In this document: positions 6,580-7,306 of the stretch, in pieces
How the letters are laid out: each line of letters begins with the position of its first letter
Position numbering within the stretch: position 1 is the stretch's first letter
NCBI GenBank assembly: GCA_031426185.1
Contig: JANPKV010000062.1
Coordinates: 1 to 7,306 of the forward strand
Length of the DNA stretch: 7,306 nt
Direction of reading: 5' to 3'
Origin: JAJNPS01 sp031426185
Lineage (GTDB): Bacteria; Pseudomonadota; Alphaproteobacteria; Rhodobacterales; Rhodobacteraceae
Notes under the pieces: generated by a model
Databases searched by the model: none
What the model was told of the DNA's origin: nothing
The model's input: the letters and a program-made list of their open reading frames with translations, nothing else
Translations under genes and position numbers: made by a program

Positions 6580-7306
6580 TCAGAGCGCCGCGGCCACTGC
6601 GGCCTTGGCATCGCCACCATCCTTGGTGGCGACACCCTCAAGCCACGGCTCCCACGCTTCGGGATGCGCCGCCAGCCAGGCCTTGGCGGCGTCGGCCGGA
6701 TCTTCGCCCTCGTTCAGGATTGCGCCCATGATCTCGTTTTCCATCGGAAGCGAAAAGCTGAGGTTGGACAACAGCTTGCCCGTGTTCGGGCATTCCGCGA
6801 TATAGCCCGCGCGGGTATTGGTGGCGACTGTGGCGCCCCCGAAATTCGGGCCAAAGTAGTCATCGCCCCCCGTCAGATAGGTCATCTTGAAGTTGGCATT
6901 CATCGGGTGGGGTTCCCAGCCGAGAAAGACGATCGGCTTGCCGTCCTCGGTGGCTTTCGCAACTTCGGCCAGCATGCCCTGTTCGGAGGATTCCACCACT
7001 TCGAACTCCTCGAGACCGAACGGCCCCGAGGCGACCATGTCGAGGATAAGGCGGTTGCCGTCATTGCCGGGCTCGATGCCATAGATCTGGCTTTCAAGGG
7101 CATCCTTGTGGGTGGCAATGTCCTTGAAATCCTTGATGCCAAGGGCGGCCCCGGCCTCGTTCGTGGCCAGGGTGTATTTGGCGCCTTCGAGGTTGGTTCG
7201 GACGGTATCTACGGTGCCCGCCTCGCGGTAGGGCGCGATGTCGGCCTCCATCGTGGGCATCCAGTTGCCGAGGAATACGTCGATGTCGCCCTCGGCAAGG
7301 CCGGTA
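6580..7306 (-). CDS. choX: Choline ABC transporter, periplasmic choline-binding protein ChoX (C-terminal part, runs off the right edge)
   Basis: ChoX captures choline in the periplasm and delivers it to ChoW. The last 241 residues are present; the frame is open through 7305, so the signal peptide and N-terminal lobe start lie outside. Signatures of the OpuAC/ChoX family, in visible-part numbering, are DVFLGNWMPTM (9-19), GAKYTLA (41-47), YGIEPGNDGN (75-84), FEVVESSEQGMLAEV (101-115), FLGWEPHPMN (127-136) and GGDDYFGPNFGGATV (146-160). In the solved Sinorhizobium meliloti ChoX, choline sits in a box of Trp and Tyr side chains with an Asn; by motif, W15, Y44, N81 or N84, and W130 here are the likely equivalents. 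Residue matching is my inference without an alignment. The C-terminus (from ~200) is Ala/Glu-rich and ends in AAVAAAL. A methionine at 7260 is internal, not the start. The product could bind other quaternary amines, but the motifs fit ChoX well. Confidence 0.94.
   Translation of the reverse strand, partial: TGLAEGDIDVFLGNWMPTMEADIAPYREAGTVDTVRTNLEGAKYTLATNEAGAALGIKDFKDIATHKDALESQIYGIEPGNDGNRLILDMVASGPFGLEEFEVVESSEQGMLAEVAKATEDGKPIVFLGWEPHPMNANFKMTYLTGGDDYFGPNFGGATVATNTRAGYIAECPNTGKLLSNLSFSLPMENEIMGAILNEGEDPADAAKAWLAAHPEAWEPWLEGVATKDGGDAKAAVAAAL
6611..6632 (-). repeat. Perfect 8-bp inverted repeat inside the choX 3' end
   Basis: TCGCCACC (6632-6625 read on the minus strand) and GGTGGCGA (6618-6611) pair perfectly around a 6-nt loop. 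The sequence encodes VATKDGGD near the ChoX C-terminus and ends 28 nt before the choX stop codon. It lies about 40 nt upstream of the larger stem-loop in the choX-choW gap, so the choX message would end in two hairpins in series. Its occurrence in coding DNA of high GC content could be chance. Confidence 0.5.

Noticed and set aside
6580..7260. Treating the ATG at 7260 as the choX start.
   Set aside because: The frame stays open upstream to the window edge and encodes the conserved DVFLGNW motif, and a periplasmic protein needs a signal peptide, which is absent at 7260.
1..7306. Search by eye for tRNA/rRNA genes, insertion sequences, CRISPR arrays and attachment sites.
   Set aside because: No direct-repeat arrays, transposase motifs, terminal inverted repeats or tRNA-like cloverleaf sequences were seen; nearly all bases belong to the six genes.

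Overview
The window is high-GC DNA (well above 60% G+C by eye) with dense coding on both strands. Gene content, protein sequence character and order point to an alphaproteobacterium, most probably Rhodobacterales (Rhodobacter/Paracoccus/Roseobacter type). The grounds are the ChoX-ChoW-ChoV choline transporter, a DprA followed by topA, and a TopA with one zinc finger and a long Lys/Ala-rich tail. The lineage is an inference from family resemblance; no search was run. I see nothing that looks mobile, horizontally acquired or prophage-derived.

Layout. (1) 1-564, minus strand: the N-terminal 188 residues of a GabT-type 4-aminobutyrate aminotransferase; the rest lies left of the window. (2) 565-733: a divergent intergenic region with a perfect 12-bp palindrome (609-620) that overlaps a candidate gabT -10 box. 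(3) 734-1897, plus strand: dprA, the DNA-processing protein that loads RecA on incoming single strands. (4) 1898-1992: a gap holding a TTGACA box and a small inverted repeat. (5) 1993-4620, plus strand: topA, DNA topoisomerase I, complete. (6) 4621-4657: a 37-bp convergent gap with no obvious terminator. (7) 4658-7306, minus strand: the 3' part of a choline ABC transporter operon, transcribed choX (partial), choW, choV. choW and choV overlap by 4 bp (ATGA). choX and choW are separated by 60 bp that hold a strong GC-rich stem-loop.

How the genes work together. ChoX binds choline in the periplasm, ChoW is the membrane channel and ChoV the ATPase; imported choline normally feeds glycine betaine synthesis or catabolism. 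The hairpin after choX offers a simple way to make more binding protein than membrane and ATPase subunits. DprA and TopA are housekeeping DNA-handling proteins often found next to each other. GabT sits divergently from them and belongs to GABA nitrogen/carbon metabolism.

All genes here belong to known families. The points most worth a second look are regulatory: the tandem stem-loops around the choX 3' end, the palindrome in the gabT/dprA intergenic region, and the sites upstream of topA. I did not find an undescribed system.
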